Assembly (NCBI RefSeq): GCF_031143425.1
Contig: NC_090442.1
Coordinates: 425,647,776 to 425,711,775, forward strand
Source: Pleurodeles waltl
Taxonomy: Eukaryota; Chordata; Amphibia; Caudata; Salamandridae
Length of the DNA stretch: 64,000 bases
Direction: 5' to 3'
In this document: piece after piece, positions 44,392-54,628 of the stretch
Numbering within the stretch: the first letter of the stretch is position 1
How the letters are laid out: each line of letters begins with the position of its first letter
Program-made: the position numbers and the translations under genes
Notes under the pieces: model-generated
What the model was told of the DNA's origin: nothing
Seen by the model: the letters and a program-made list of their open reading frames with translations, nothing else
The model's database searches: none

Positions 44392-46000
44392 TGTTGTGTA
44401 GCCATTTTAGTTATAGCTCCATGCACGTTATTTTAACACTATAGGCCGCTGTACACTTTAACATAGATATATTTTATTCAGCTTCATCTTATTATTGTTT
44501 CAATAACCAATTTTACGGTCTTGTTTTATTTTCCGTCTATCTAAGTGTTTTTTCCTAGGCCAGCACTCTGTTCTCAAACAAGACATTCTTGATCACTCTG
44601 TGCTTCTTCCAAGGCCACAGCATGGTACATTGCCGGTGAAAGTGGTAGAAGTTTAGTCTCCAACATCTGTAGAAAACACACATCCTTACGTAGGGACATT
44701 TTTTCAGAAGATCAGCTGTGTTATTATAAAAACACTTCCTTGTCCCTTACAAGTTATAGGGAGATTCCAGCCAGGGAACCACGACTGTATGCTGATTGCT
44801 GAATGCTTCGCTACAGATCCTAACGCAGACCACAGGCCTTTGCTCAGGTATGGGGGTTGATGTCTTTCCAGGGGAACCTGAAGGGCAGAATTAGAGCTTA
44901 ACACGCCGTGCTCTATCATAGTCTAGGTAGCACCTAGTCCATTGATTATAGTGACAATATGATAGCGTTGTTTTTATGCTTCACTCTTCTCGTCACAATT
45001 TTAATACTGTCATGTTGTGTCGTCCTGGTTATTGCAGCTCACGCTTTGCTATCTAAGATGCAGTTGTTTTATTAAATTCATTATTGAAACATATGCTGCC
45101 TCTGTTTGTCATTTATATATGAGACTGCCTTATTAATGAGAGAAACAGATGAGACCTGAGTGACCACGACTTCCCTGAGAAGCCACGTATGTCTTGCGCT
45201 CGGCTGCCCAGTCATCCCTTTCCTTGGGTAGAGATGAGGCACTGCTAGTTAGCTGGAGCAAAACCCGGATTGGAGTGACAGGTGTCACCCACAGTGGGTT
45301 AGACTTAGGGGGTCATTCTGACCCCGGCGGGCGGCAGGAGCCGCCCGCCTGGAGGGAACCGCCAGAATACCGCTGCGCGGTCAAAAGACCGCCGCGGGTA
45401 TTCTGGGTTTCCCACTGGGCTGGCGGGCGACCGCCAAAAGGCCGCCCGCCAGCCCAGTGGGAAACACCCCTCCATGAGGATGCCAGCTCCGAATGGAGCC
45501 GGCGGAGTGGAGGATGTGCGACGGGTGCAGTGGCACCCGTCGCGTATTTCAGTGTCTGCAAAGCAGACACTGAAATACAAAGTGGGGCCCTCTTACGGGG
45601 GCCCCTGCAGTGCCCATGCCATTGGCATGGGCACTGCAGGGGCCCCAAGGGGCCCCACGACACCCCTCACCGCCATCCTGTTCCTGGCGGTCGGAACCGC
45701 CAGGAACAGGATGGCGGTGAGGGGGTCGGAATCCCCCATGGCGGCGCAGCAAGCTGCGCCGCCATGGGGGATTCCCAGGGCAGCGGAAAACCGACGGGAC
45801 ACAAACGGTTTTCCTCTTCTGACCGCGGCCAAACCGCCGCGGTCAGAATGCCCTGCGGGACACCGCCAGCCTGTTGGCGGTGCTCCCGCCGACCCCGGCC
45901 CCGGCGGTCCTTGACCGCCGGGGTCGGAATGACCCCCTTAGTCTCCCACACCGCGGGCGATTCTGCCGCTCAAAATCCAGTAGTCTCATTAGAATAATGA
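44392..46000 (+). repeat. ERV-B 3' LTR
   Basis: It begins TGTTGTGTAGCC and ends ATTAGAATAATGA before the GATC duplication at 46001-46004. It contains a MITE at 45308-45937. It keeps about 75 bases that are absent from the 5' copy. Confidence 0.8.
45308..45937. mobile_element. Palindrome-array MITE in the ERV-B 3' LTR
   Basis: This is the clearest copy: 630 bp, TTA duplication (45305-45307, 45938-45940). Perfect hairpins follow one another. Arms: 45408-45429/45443-45464 (22 bp), 45518-45528/45533-45543 (11), 45544-45559/45563-45578 (16), 45598-45620/45624-45646 (23), 45663-45691/45696-45724 (29) and 45728-45750/45753-45775 (23). Most loops are only 2-4 bases. No protein is encoded. Confidence 0.85.
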
Positions 46001-46530
46001 GATCCTACGTGACAGATCAAATACTGATTGGCCACTCCTACAATCTGGACATTTTTACCTGAAAGGGGCAAATTTGGAACTTCTGCACTTCTTACGGTTG
46101 AGCGTGTAGCTCCTGTGTCAACCAAGAATGAAACTCTGTGACCCGTGACTTTTCCCTTCGCATAGGTACCTCTCTGATCTACTTCTAAGGAAGTTGCAAG
46201 CACACATGGCTCCTCATCTGAACTATCGCTCACCCAATCATCTTTTATTCCATTTTCACTGTGTAACAGGAATTGGTGTATTGTGTTAATATTTTGGTTA
46301 AGCCTCTGACCTGTGACCTGTTGAGAAAGCTTCACTTGCTGCTGTTCTATTTGGGCTTGAGGTATTTGAATTTGCTGTCTAGGTACCATGGGAACCTGTT
46401 GCTGCATTGGATGTGACTGTGTCATTTGTACACGTGGCATTTGCACCTGCTGCATAGGTTGAAAATTCTGCATTTGATTCACATTATTTTGATAATTTGG
46501 ATTAGGAACTCTCATTCTTGGTCCTCTCAT
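46001..46530 (-). pseudogene. ERV-A protease, upstream half, with Gln-rich linker
   Basis: The minus strand encodes a Gln/Met/Pro-rich linker (46530-46300), then an acidic stretch (SDSSDEEP) and the retropepsin active site FLVDTGATRSTV at about 46100-46130, with the Asp-Thr-Gly triplet intact. The gene is cut at 46000 by ERV-B and continues at 24832. Confidence 0.75.
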
Positions 46531-46536
46531 TTTCTG

Positions 46537-48054
46537 TTACCAATTGACATCATTAGTTTGTTGAACAACACCTTCCTGCTCCATCATTGGACACTCCCAT
46601 TTCAAATGTACGACGGCTCCGCAAGCGTGACAAGGCAACAATTTCTTCATTCCCTGCACATCAATCTGAACTACTATAATACGCAAGCCTGGTCCGCGAT
46701 TCACATTACCTCCGCAACCTCTACCTCTCATCTGAGGTTGAAACACCATGTTTCCCTGTTGCTGCTGTTTTAGCTGTTGTGAATAATTTCCCTGCCTGCC
46801 TCTCTGTGAAGCTTTAATCTGCATCACAATCGCCTTCTCTTTCAGCTTTCTCTGCTTCAACTCAATTTCATCGCTACAGTATTTTGCATACTGCAACACC
46901 TCATCAATCGGCTTTGCTTGCCAGCAAATTAAGTGACTCTTAATCATCTGGCTAATTTCAGGTCCCAGTCCTTCCACAAATCTGAACCCGAAATGAATCA
47001 TATCTTTTGCCTCAATTTTCTCTGTACTACCGTAATGCTTGAAGGCCTGCAACAATTTCTCATAATACGCATGGATTGACTCCTTTGCTTCCTGGGCTGT
47101 TCTGTCAATTCTCTGCCAATTAATGTTCTTGGGTGAAATTCTCGTTTTCAAAAATTCAGTCACCTTATGGTAATATTTCATTACCTCGGGAGATGGTGCA
47201 CCTGTAATTTTATCTCTCTCTAGTTCTCTTGTTGGCCAATCTATACTCCTCTTACACTCAGATCAGCTAGGACCACTGTCTCTAATAAAGTGTTCAAATC
47301 ATCCAACAGACACTTTGTAAGTTTTACAAACCTGTCTGTCTGCTGGTACCATTCTACTGTCTTCTCTCTCATTTTCAGGTAATCATTTGTAAATGATAGA
47401 ATATCACTTCTGCTCCAAGGAACATTAACAAAATTCCCTCCTGGAATCTCTCTCATTAGTAAAAATTTCACTGGATCTTGGCCTTGCTACACATTTGCAG
47501 TCAGCCCCCCCACAGAATCCCTTTTCCTTTTGTCTCTTTTCTTTAACCATCTGCCTTCCCATTTGTCTATTGCTCCCCAGGTCTGGGCACTTTGAAGTAA
47601 TTCCCTATGCTGTGCCTTCATTCCGGCAGATCTCATGTGTTCAAAATCTTCAGTCTCAAAATCTAATCTGTAACTCCTTTTCAAATGCTTAGTTTTCTCT
47701 ATTTCTATGCTTACTTCTCTTCCAGGTCTGATAACTTCAGATCACTTCCTTTGTAATCTTTGTGCACAGATATCTCATTTCTGCTTCTGTATAGGGTTCT
47801 AACCTGTTCACACCCATAGTTCCGTCAATGAGCTCACCCACTTCCTTGCTTAGTCTAGTGTAGTTCCAGTACTCCTCTCCCTTTTGAGCACTATGTGGGG
47901 TATTCAGCTTGTCTAACCACTCAGTCAACTGCTCAGCAGTCAAACCTTGCAACAAGATGTTGCTATCATGTACCGGTAGCACCAGTTGCACAACTGCATT
48001 CGGGGTCTGCGGTGTCAGCAATTTCAAGCTCTGACTAACGTTTGACCCTAGCAT
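46537..48054 (-). pseudogene. ERV-A gag (broken)
   Basis: The start is ATG 48054 on the minus strand. The matrix-like N-terminus is open for 105 codons. After frame breaks come a basic part (KRDKRKRDS), a capsid segment (MREIPGGNFVNVPWSRSD, 47470-47240), the major homology-like block (RTAQEAKESIHAYYEKLLQAF) and a CX2CX4HX4C zinc knuckle (CHACGAVVHLKWEC, near 46600). The long spacing before the knuckle is Arg/Gln/Gly-rich. Four pieces in different frames show decay. Confidence 0.75.
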
Positions 48055-48822
48055 AATATCCAGAAGTAGTCAGAATGGACTAAGGTTCAGCAGTGATCTC
48101 GATCCGTCAAAAGTCTGTCCCACAGGAGAGAAACTTTACGGATTTTTCAGTGGTGGCATTTTGCTCTTGCAGCTACTCCTTTCTCGGTCTCACTGATTCA
48201 CAGGCAAAATTCGACTCGCAAATTTTACTCTAAACTGATCAGTGGGTCTGTCCTGGTGCACATAGGACTAGCCAGATCTCTGTCGAAATTTCCTTTCACT
48301 CACTTTTACTCACACTCTGACTTGTCGACCACCGCCGATCGACCTACTAAACCAGACAAATTACAACATAAACCAAGTGTCTCATACACTTTTCAATATA
48401 CTCCGGAGTCTTATACCACGCAGGATCCATACATAAACAACCACATGGACACTTTTTTTTAACAAAGCTCCACACACATGTGAAGTTCGACGACTTCCCT
48501 ACTCTCACACTTCAGAGTATGCACACTCCTTCTACAACTTCCTTTGGAGTACACAAACTTCCTAAACCCTTGCAAACATCACAATTCACCTACAATTTGC
48601 ATAAGCTGTGCAAGCGCAAAACCCTACTTCATTCACACTGTCACTAGAACTCAGAGAACATCCTCAAACAACCATTGGAAAGCTCCAAGATTCTAGGAAG
48701 TCATTTCAGGACTTAAGGCCACATTTTCACCAATTTGTATTGTTAAAAAAATAAATCTAAAACCTATACCGGGCATCTATGATGGCTCTTAAGGAGATAA
48801 ACCATCAGTCTGCTATCATGTC
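48055..48822 (-). other. ERV-A 5' leader
   Basis: This is non-coding sequence between the 5' LTR and gag. I could not identify a canonical TGG-starting primer binding site next to 48822. The packaging region should lie here. Confidence 0.45.
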
Positions 48823-50217
48823 TGTTAGCGAGTCAGACCTTAATAAGTAAACTTACAAGAATAGGTCGATGAACCTTTTGACTTGCATTTAAGATGTTAC
48901 CACCAAAGATCTGGGACATGCAGACCAATAATCAATAATTAATCAATAATTAATAGGAGTCAGTAATTATAACACACCATGAGCTTTCAGTCATGAATAA
49001 CCACACCTTAAGCAGAAGTTAGACTATTTATTTCCCTATATTAAAAATGCTAATGTCACATAAGATAATCTCAAAATCAAATTATAAACATACAGAAACA
49101 ACGTTGGCTGTCCAAATCTGCGAGAGAAACACAATCTAATCAAAGCTTGAATAATTACACATTCTAAAGTTCCGGTGCAAAGTAATAAGAAGAACAATTG
49201 CACAAACAATATCACATACATTTAGGTTCAGCAAAGAAAGACATTGAATGTTACTCCATGTAGTGAACTTTCATTAGTGAGGATCCTTATCTAACACCAG
49301 ATAAGCATTAGTATGTTAGGTCAACACAAATTTAGTCAGGACAATTTAGTCAACACAAATTTGGAAAACATCTAACTATGACTCTATCAAAATAGTGTGG
49401 TTGGCACCTAGAAAGAAAAAGCAAATAGACATTGCAAACACATGCGTAACAATATACCTCTCCTCAATTGGATGGGCAAGCTAAGACAGTCTTCGTCATC
49501 AGGACATCAGTTTGGTCAGCAAGGCATCAGGAATCAGCGTCAAAGTTCAGGAAATGCAAAGTATTTAAGCAGTTTGAAAGAACAGAGAAGAAGAATTGGG
49601 AGAATGGCGTGTCTCCTCGTGATGCAGTCCAGCTAAGTTAGATTTCCTAAACTACTTCCCAAGTCCCTATTGGTGAAAGGATCACGTGTTCACACTCTTT
49701 CCAATAAAAGTAAAAAGCTTATACTCCAGTCAGTGTCTTCTTTGTTTTCTTCTGAGAAAGTCAGTCTTTCACACATTACACTTACAATGTTACATTTAGG
49801 AAGAACAGCATCTTCTAGCAAGCGGTTCTCATGAGAAAGACTTTTAGCTACAAGCACATTTGGTCAGCACAGTGGAAAATCACAATTTAATTCTTTAAGC
49901 AAACATTTTATTAATCGGTTTAGAAATACAGCTTGACTTGAGGCAGTGTAACTAGGCAAAGGCCTCCGTTAAGTTAAGGCTTTCAATTTATAAAGCTAAT
50001 ACATAATGCATAACCCTTAATGTGTCAAACATAAGCTCCATAATTCATATTAATAAGCATACTTCGTGAACATTGACGGCCACTCACGTGGACACATTTT
50101 CAAATGTGTGCATTATTTTTCACTATATTAATACATTTTCTAACCAAATCCATTGCTCAGAATACATGAATATTCATTAATATTTTTATTAAAACACCTG
50201 CTCTAGCACCATCCACA
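48823..50217 (-). repeat. ERV-A 5' LTR
   Basis: It begins TGTTAGCGAGTCAGACC in plus orientation and matches the 3' LTR through about 49620, then again near 50165-50217. The stretch at about 49620-50160 has no counterpart in the other LTR. On the minus strand it includes TTTTATTGG and CACGTGATCC words that look like promoter elements. Confidence 0.62.
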
Positions 50218-51240
50218 TATCCATAATACAATGTGAAACACTGAACGATGAATACCTTTGTAAATAAGGCACAATAGCATCATACATCCACTTGTAGATG
50301 TTTCCATGTGTGTGTAGTTATAAAAACTATTTTTTGATCTTTCTATTGTAACTGCTTTGTGCTACAGTTCTATTTAATTTGGAGTTTCTCACTAGTGTCA
50401 TACAATTGCATGCAATCGCATACATAGCCACTAAAGCCTTTGTATTAGTTATATTTATATCATTTTTAGAGAAATATTTCAGAAAATGGAATTGGGGACA
50501 ATCTTGTGGAATGAGGAAATGAAAGGAACTTATGACTCAGATGATATAGGAATATGAACTGTCAGGGAGGTGGGCAGATAACAAAAGCACATTGGAAACA
50601 TTAGGTAAAAAGTTTAGTTACATGGGGAAAATAGTAAAAATTGAATATAAATTTACATTGTCCTACCTAAAAAATCCTAAATTATAGTAGTTAAGTCATA
50701 AATGAAAGTCAAAGCATGCAATAAAACTCAAATGTCAAAATAATAATTAAAGGACCAGACACCCCCTGAGGAAATGAAATAATAGGATAAGAGAGAAACA
50801 CTTTGAACAGATAAACAGAGAGATGTGACAACAGCAGATGAGGACTGATAAGAGAGGTTATGCCTGCTATCAAGGAATCAATAGGGAACATAGGGAACAT
50901 AGGGCCAGGTGAAGAAAGTATTTTGCATTAGCAAAAGGTAATTTAAGATAAACCAAATCCATTTAAAAGAAAATTCTTTATTTGAAAGTAATCACAGACT
51001 TGGAGCTGCTGACCTTAGCAGGCCACATTCCCCTGTGATGGCTGCAATTCACAGTGAGTCACAATTTGAGACCTATCTCATTAATATTCCTGAGTTAGGT
51101 CGAATTGTGACCAACTATGAATCGTGTTTTTGCAAACCAACTGTTGTGTCCTGTCTTTGCCTGCTTTGGTTTTGTCGTTTTCTGGTGCAATACTTAACTC
51201 TGATTTCCTCTGGGTTTCACCAGTGAGCAAGACAGAAGGG
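50218..51240. other. Unassigned AT-rich stretch
   Basis: I see no gene or terminal repeat. A short direct repeat ATAGGGAACATAGGGAACATAGGG (20 bases or so) lies near 50880. It could be host DNA or an old unrecognisable repeat. Confidence 0.4.
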
Positions 51241-51960
51241 CAGCTGTGGGGCTCTTTCTCTTCCTGTTAACAGCTGCCTATTTCATGTATAAACTACCAC
51301 TAGGGTAGGATCTGGACAGCCTAGAAGCCAGATTGCAGTGTATTTAAAAGGTTTGACATGTACTTTTAAGTTTTACATGTCCTAGTTGTGAAGAACTCTT
51401 AAATTCATTTTTTCACTACTGCAAGACCTAAGTCTCTCATAGGATTACATTGGAGGTACCTTATCACATTTTATAAATGTAATTTCCAAATGGGAACAGG
51501 TTCTCGGTTCATGGTTGGTGACTTTGAAATAGTAATATCTAGGTGGTCTATCAATGGCAGGATGGTAGAGAGAAGCTGGGCCCAGTCTCACTTACACCTG
51601 AATAGTCTGTGTTCTGTCTCCACATAAAGGGCGGTATACACACTGTAGCTAGGTTAAAGCCAGGGCAGGGAAGGCAGGACATCCATGCACTCCAAAGGCA
51701 TGCCTTTAGAAGATTCTCCTCACTTCAAAGTCTCAACATTGTATAAACGAAGTACCTCAGACACTAACTCTTCAGTAAACTTCTGGTCCTGTGGATACAC
51801 TGCCAGGACAAAGGACTATTGTGCTGCTACAAGGTCTGCCACTCTGCTGGTCTGCTGCTCTGAAGGACTGCTGCCCTTCTATTGTGTGTGGTTATCTAGG
51901 AAAAATACACAACGCCCAACTGTCAGCTGCACCCTATCATGTGATCAGAGATAGGCTACA
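51241..51960 (+). repeat. Fragment of the long LTR-like family, plus orientation
   Basis: Words such as TTTTTCACTACTGCAAGACC and TCTCATAGGATTACATTGG match the 2079-4210 copy (near 3040-3090), and the ACTTACACCTGAA block follows in the same order. It is diverged and has no clean ends. Confidence 0.5.
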
Positions 51961-52567
51961 TGCACTAAATGAATAAGAAATGGCAGGAAAATGCCAACTG
52001 TCTATAAGTGCCATTTTCAGAACTGCAATTTAAAATCTGACTTCACCATAAATTAGGCTTTTGAATTGTGATTTCAGAGACACCAAACATGAACTGGTTA
52101 TCCCTTCACAATTGAAAAATAGTCTTATATAGTGGAAAAAGGAACCTCCAATGCTATCCAATGTGAGAACTAGAGTTTGCAGTAGTGAAAAACAAATTTA
52201 AGAGTTTTTCACCACCAGGACATGTAAAACGTAAAAGTATATCTCCTACCGTTTAAATACACTGCATCCTGCCTTCTGGGCTATCCAGGGCCTATCCTAG
52301 GAGTGACTTGAGTAGCTTATATGGTTGAAAAAGGAAGGTTTGGACCTGGCAAAAGATATATTTTGCCATATCGAAATGGCAGTTTACCTGCACACGCAGG
52401 CTCTGCAATGGCAGGCCTGAGACATGTTTAAAAGGCTACTTAAGTGGGTGGCACAATCAGTGTTGCAGGCCCACTAGTAGCAATTAAATTACAAGCCCTG
52501 AGTACCTATAGTACCATTTTAATAGGGACTTATAGAAAAACTAAATATGCCAATGGGTATAAGCCAA
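51961..52567 (-). repeat. Fragment of the long LTR-like family, minus orientation (part 1)
   Basis: It matches the 4615-6960 copy from about 6200 onward, including the GAGACACCAAACATG, ACTGCATCCTGC and GTGGGTGGCACAATCAGTG blocks. It continues after a LINE insertion at 54500. It faces the preceding plus-oriented fragment, forming a large imperfect inverted repeat. Confidence 0.58.
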
Positions 52568-54499
52568 TATGTTATGTTATGTTAACTGGATTTGTATAGC
52601 GCATGGCTACCCTGAGGCCTCACAGCGCTTACGGACCAGAAACCAGAGACTAATTGGGAAAGACGGCTGATCTAGAACAACCAAGTTTTAAGTGCTTTGA
52701 GAAAATCCAATTCATGGTTAATTAGTCTAATCCTGAGAGGGAGGGAGTTCCATAGTTTAGAACCTAAGTATGCCATCATTGAACCACCCCACCAGTTTTT
52801 TTTTAATTTAGGTAGTGCAGCAGTTGCCGACCTAAGGTCTCTGGTGGGCTTATAAAATGTCGCCAAGTTCTTTAGCAGGGGAGGGGGGGCGCTATTGTGT
52901 AGTGATCTATGGATCACACACAAAGATTTGAATTTAATACGTTGTTCCACTGGGAGCCAGTGAAGCGATGCGAGGGCCGCTTTTGCCGAGGCATGCTTAG
53001 GAATGTCATGTAGAAGGCGTGCCTCAGCATTTTGGACTACCTGTAGTTTCCTTGTTACATATATGGGAGAACTGAGGAGTAGTCCATTACCATAATCCAG
53101 ACGAGATAGAATGATCGCTTGAATAATAAGCCTTTTAGCAAGCGGGGGAAGTATTCCCAGTATCTTCCTTAATAATCTCAAAAGTCCATAACATGTAGCA
53201 GACACTTTCTTCGCATGATATTCCAAAATCAGAAGGGGGTCTAACCAAATTCATAAACTTTTAGTGTGTTTCTTGGGGGAAGGCGATTCCCCCAGGACGC
53301 TAGGAGGCAGAAGATTCGTTCAAGGGTCTGGGTGGTGACCGAAGACCATTATTTCAGTTTTGTACCCATTAAGTTGGAGCATACTTGCATGTAGACAAAA
53401 GGGTAGAGCGTGTCCTTCCGATCTTAAATTTGTGGAAAATGAAACTACTAACTGTGTATCGTCTGCATACGAGATAAGTGACAGTCCAAAAGATTCCACC
53501 AACTCAGCCAAGGGGGCCATATATATGTTAAATAATGTTGGGCTAAGCGAGGAGCCCTGTTGCTCCTCACAGCTCCAGTGCAGCTTATCTGAAAAATGGG
53601 AGTGGTCGAGAACCTGGAAAGTTCTGTCTTCAAGAAAAGAGGAAAGCCAACTAAGTGCTAAGCCCTTAATTACCAGCTCATACATCCTGAGGCCAAGCAC
53701 ACGATGGTCTACCGTATCAAAAGCAGCACTCAAGTCAAGGAGTATCACCGCTGTCGTATGTCCTTGATCCACTTATTTTCTCGCTTCTTCCATGACAGCT
53801 ATGAGAGCTGATTCGGTACTATGGAAGGGCCTGAACCCCGTCTGCGTGGAATGAAGGATATTGTTGTCTTCCAAAAACCTGGATAACTGTGAATTGACAT
53901 ATTTATCCAGTATCTTAGATATAACGAGAGTAATGAAATAGGTCTATAGTTTTTGAGCTTGGTGGAGTCCAGATTAGTATTTTTTAACAAAGGTTTGATT
54001 ATGGCATGTTTCCACTGAATGGGGACAAAGCCCTTAGCCAGCGAGGAGTTCAAAAGTTCTGTCAGAACCGGGACGATGACAGATGACCCAAGAGCCAATA
54101 CAGTGTGAGGGGCGGGATCCAATGGGGAGCCTGACTTCAAAGATGAGAGAAGAGAGGCAACCTGAGCATGAGAAAGAGGAGAGAAATGAGATAAGGTGGC
54201 CATCCTTTTAAGGGGAAGTTTAACCTGAGCTTCCACCTTAACCTTATTCCTAGACAGGTTCAAATAAATGTCCCTAATTTTCTGTTGGCAAAACCTTGCC
54301 AGTTGGTTACTGCGGTCCACCGAGGCTTCAATTGATTTGACATTAAGGGGAGATTGTAAAATTTCCTTAAACACTTGAAAAACCTCTTTCGGGGAACCAG
54401 AGGCCTGTTCAATTCTGCCGGAATAGTATATGCCTTGTGCTGCTTTTATTTCAGCGTGGTAGGACCTAATCGTTATCAAGTTTAGAGGATAGAGCACAG
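52568..54499 (-). mobile_element. L2/CR1-type LINE, 5' truncated, second copy
   Basis: Minus-strand fragments give an RT order: HAQVASLLSSLKSGSPLDPAP, PLLKNTNLDSTKLKNYRPIS, LLDLSAAFDTVDH, QGSSLSPTLFNIYMAPLAEL, intact YADD (53458-53469), LSRLDYGNGLLL and LHWLPVEQRIKFKSLC. At least three frame breaks occur. The 3' end carries a GCGCTATACAAATCC motif and a (TTATG)n tail at 52568-52582. It is the same group as the LINE in ERV-B. It is inserted into the minus-oriented LTR-like fragment. Confidence 0.82.
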
Positions 54500-54628
54500 A
54501 CACTTTAATAATGATTAGCAGTGGAAAAGTGCTCAGAGTCCTGAGGCCAGTAGTAATGAGATCAGATAAAACATAGGGCAAAGGCAGAATGTTGTGGGGT
54601 AGACAACCCTAAGGACTACAGGACTAAC
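54500..54628 (-). repeat. Fragment of the long LTR-like family (part 2)
   Basis: ATTAGCAGTGGAAAAGTGC then CAGAGTCCTGAGG corresponds to the region near 6835-6960 of the second copy. It ends in ACTAACAG at about 54628, where the family end TCTAACA is expected. Confidence 0.55.

Larger units (their letters stand above)
24833..46000 (+). mobile_element. ERV-B: spumavirus-like endogenous retrovirus inserted in ERV-A
   Basis: LTRs at 24833-26263 and 44392-46000 begin TGTTGYGTAGCCATTTTAG and end ATTAGAATAATGA. A 4 bp duplication GATC flanks the whole (24829-24832, 46001-46004). Internal order on the plus strand is gag, protease, RT, RNase H, integrase, env with a long N-terminal leader, and an extra ORF before the 3' LTR. 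Later insertions split it at least six times. Spuma-like signs are a basic gag end without a CCHC knuckle, a TTLDFSNGFF RT block, an env leader with an internal membrane segment before a KVRR site, and a 3' accessory ORF position. The genus-level placement is an inference. Confidence 0.75.
17996..50217 (-). mobile_element. ERV-A: gamma/epsilon-like endogenous retrovirus, split by ERV-B
   Basis: LTR-like sequence at 17996-18894 matches 48823-50217 (both begin TGTTAG, followed by CAGACCTTAATAAG). Between them, read on the minus strand, lie gag, protease, RT, RNase H, integrase and env in the canonical order. The protease-coding part is interrupted by ERV-B (24833-46000) with a GATC duplication. 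Multiple frameshifts and stops mean it cannot make virus. The integrase and Env patterns (CxxC in the surface part, long integrase tail) are like amphibian and fish gamma/epsilon-type ERVs. No target duplication could be found at the outer ends. Confidence 0.8.

Noticed and set aside
45194..45997. 267-codon open frame across the ERV-B 3' LTR and its MITE
   Set aside because: It is non-coding LTR plus palindromic MITE. The composition and the parallel frames in other copies show it is not a gene.
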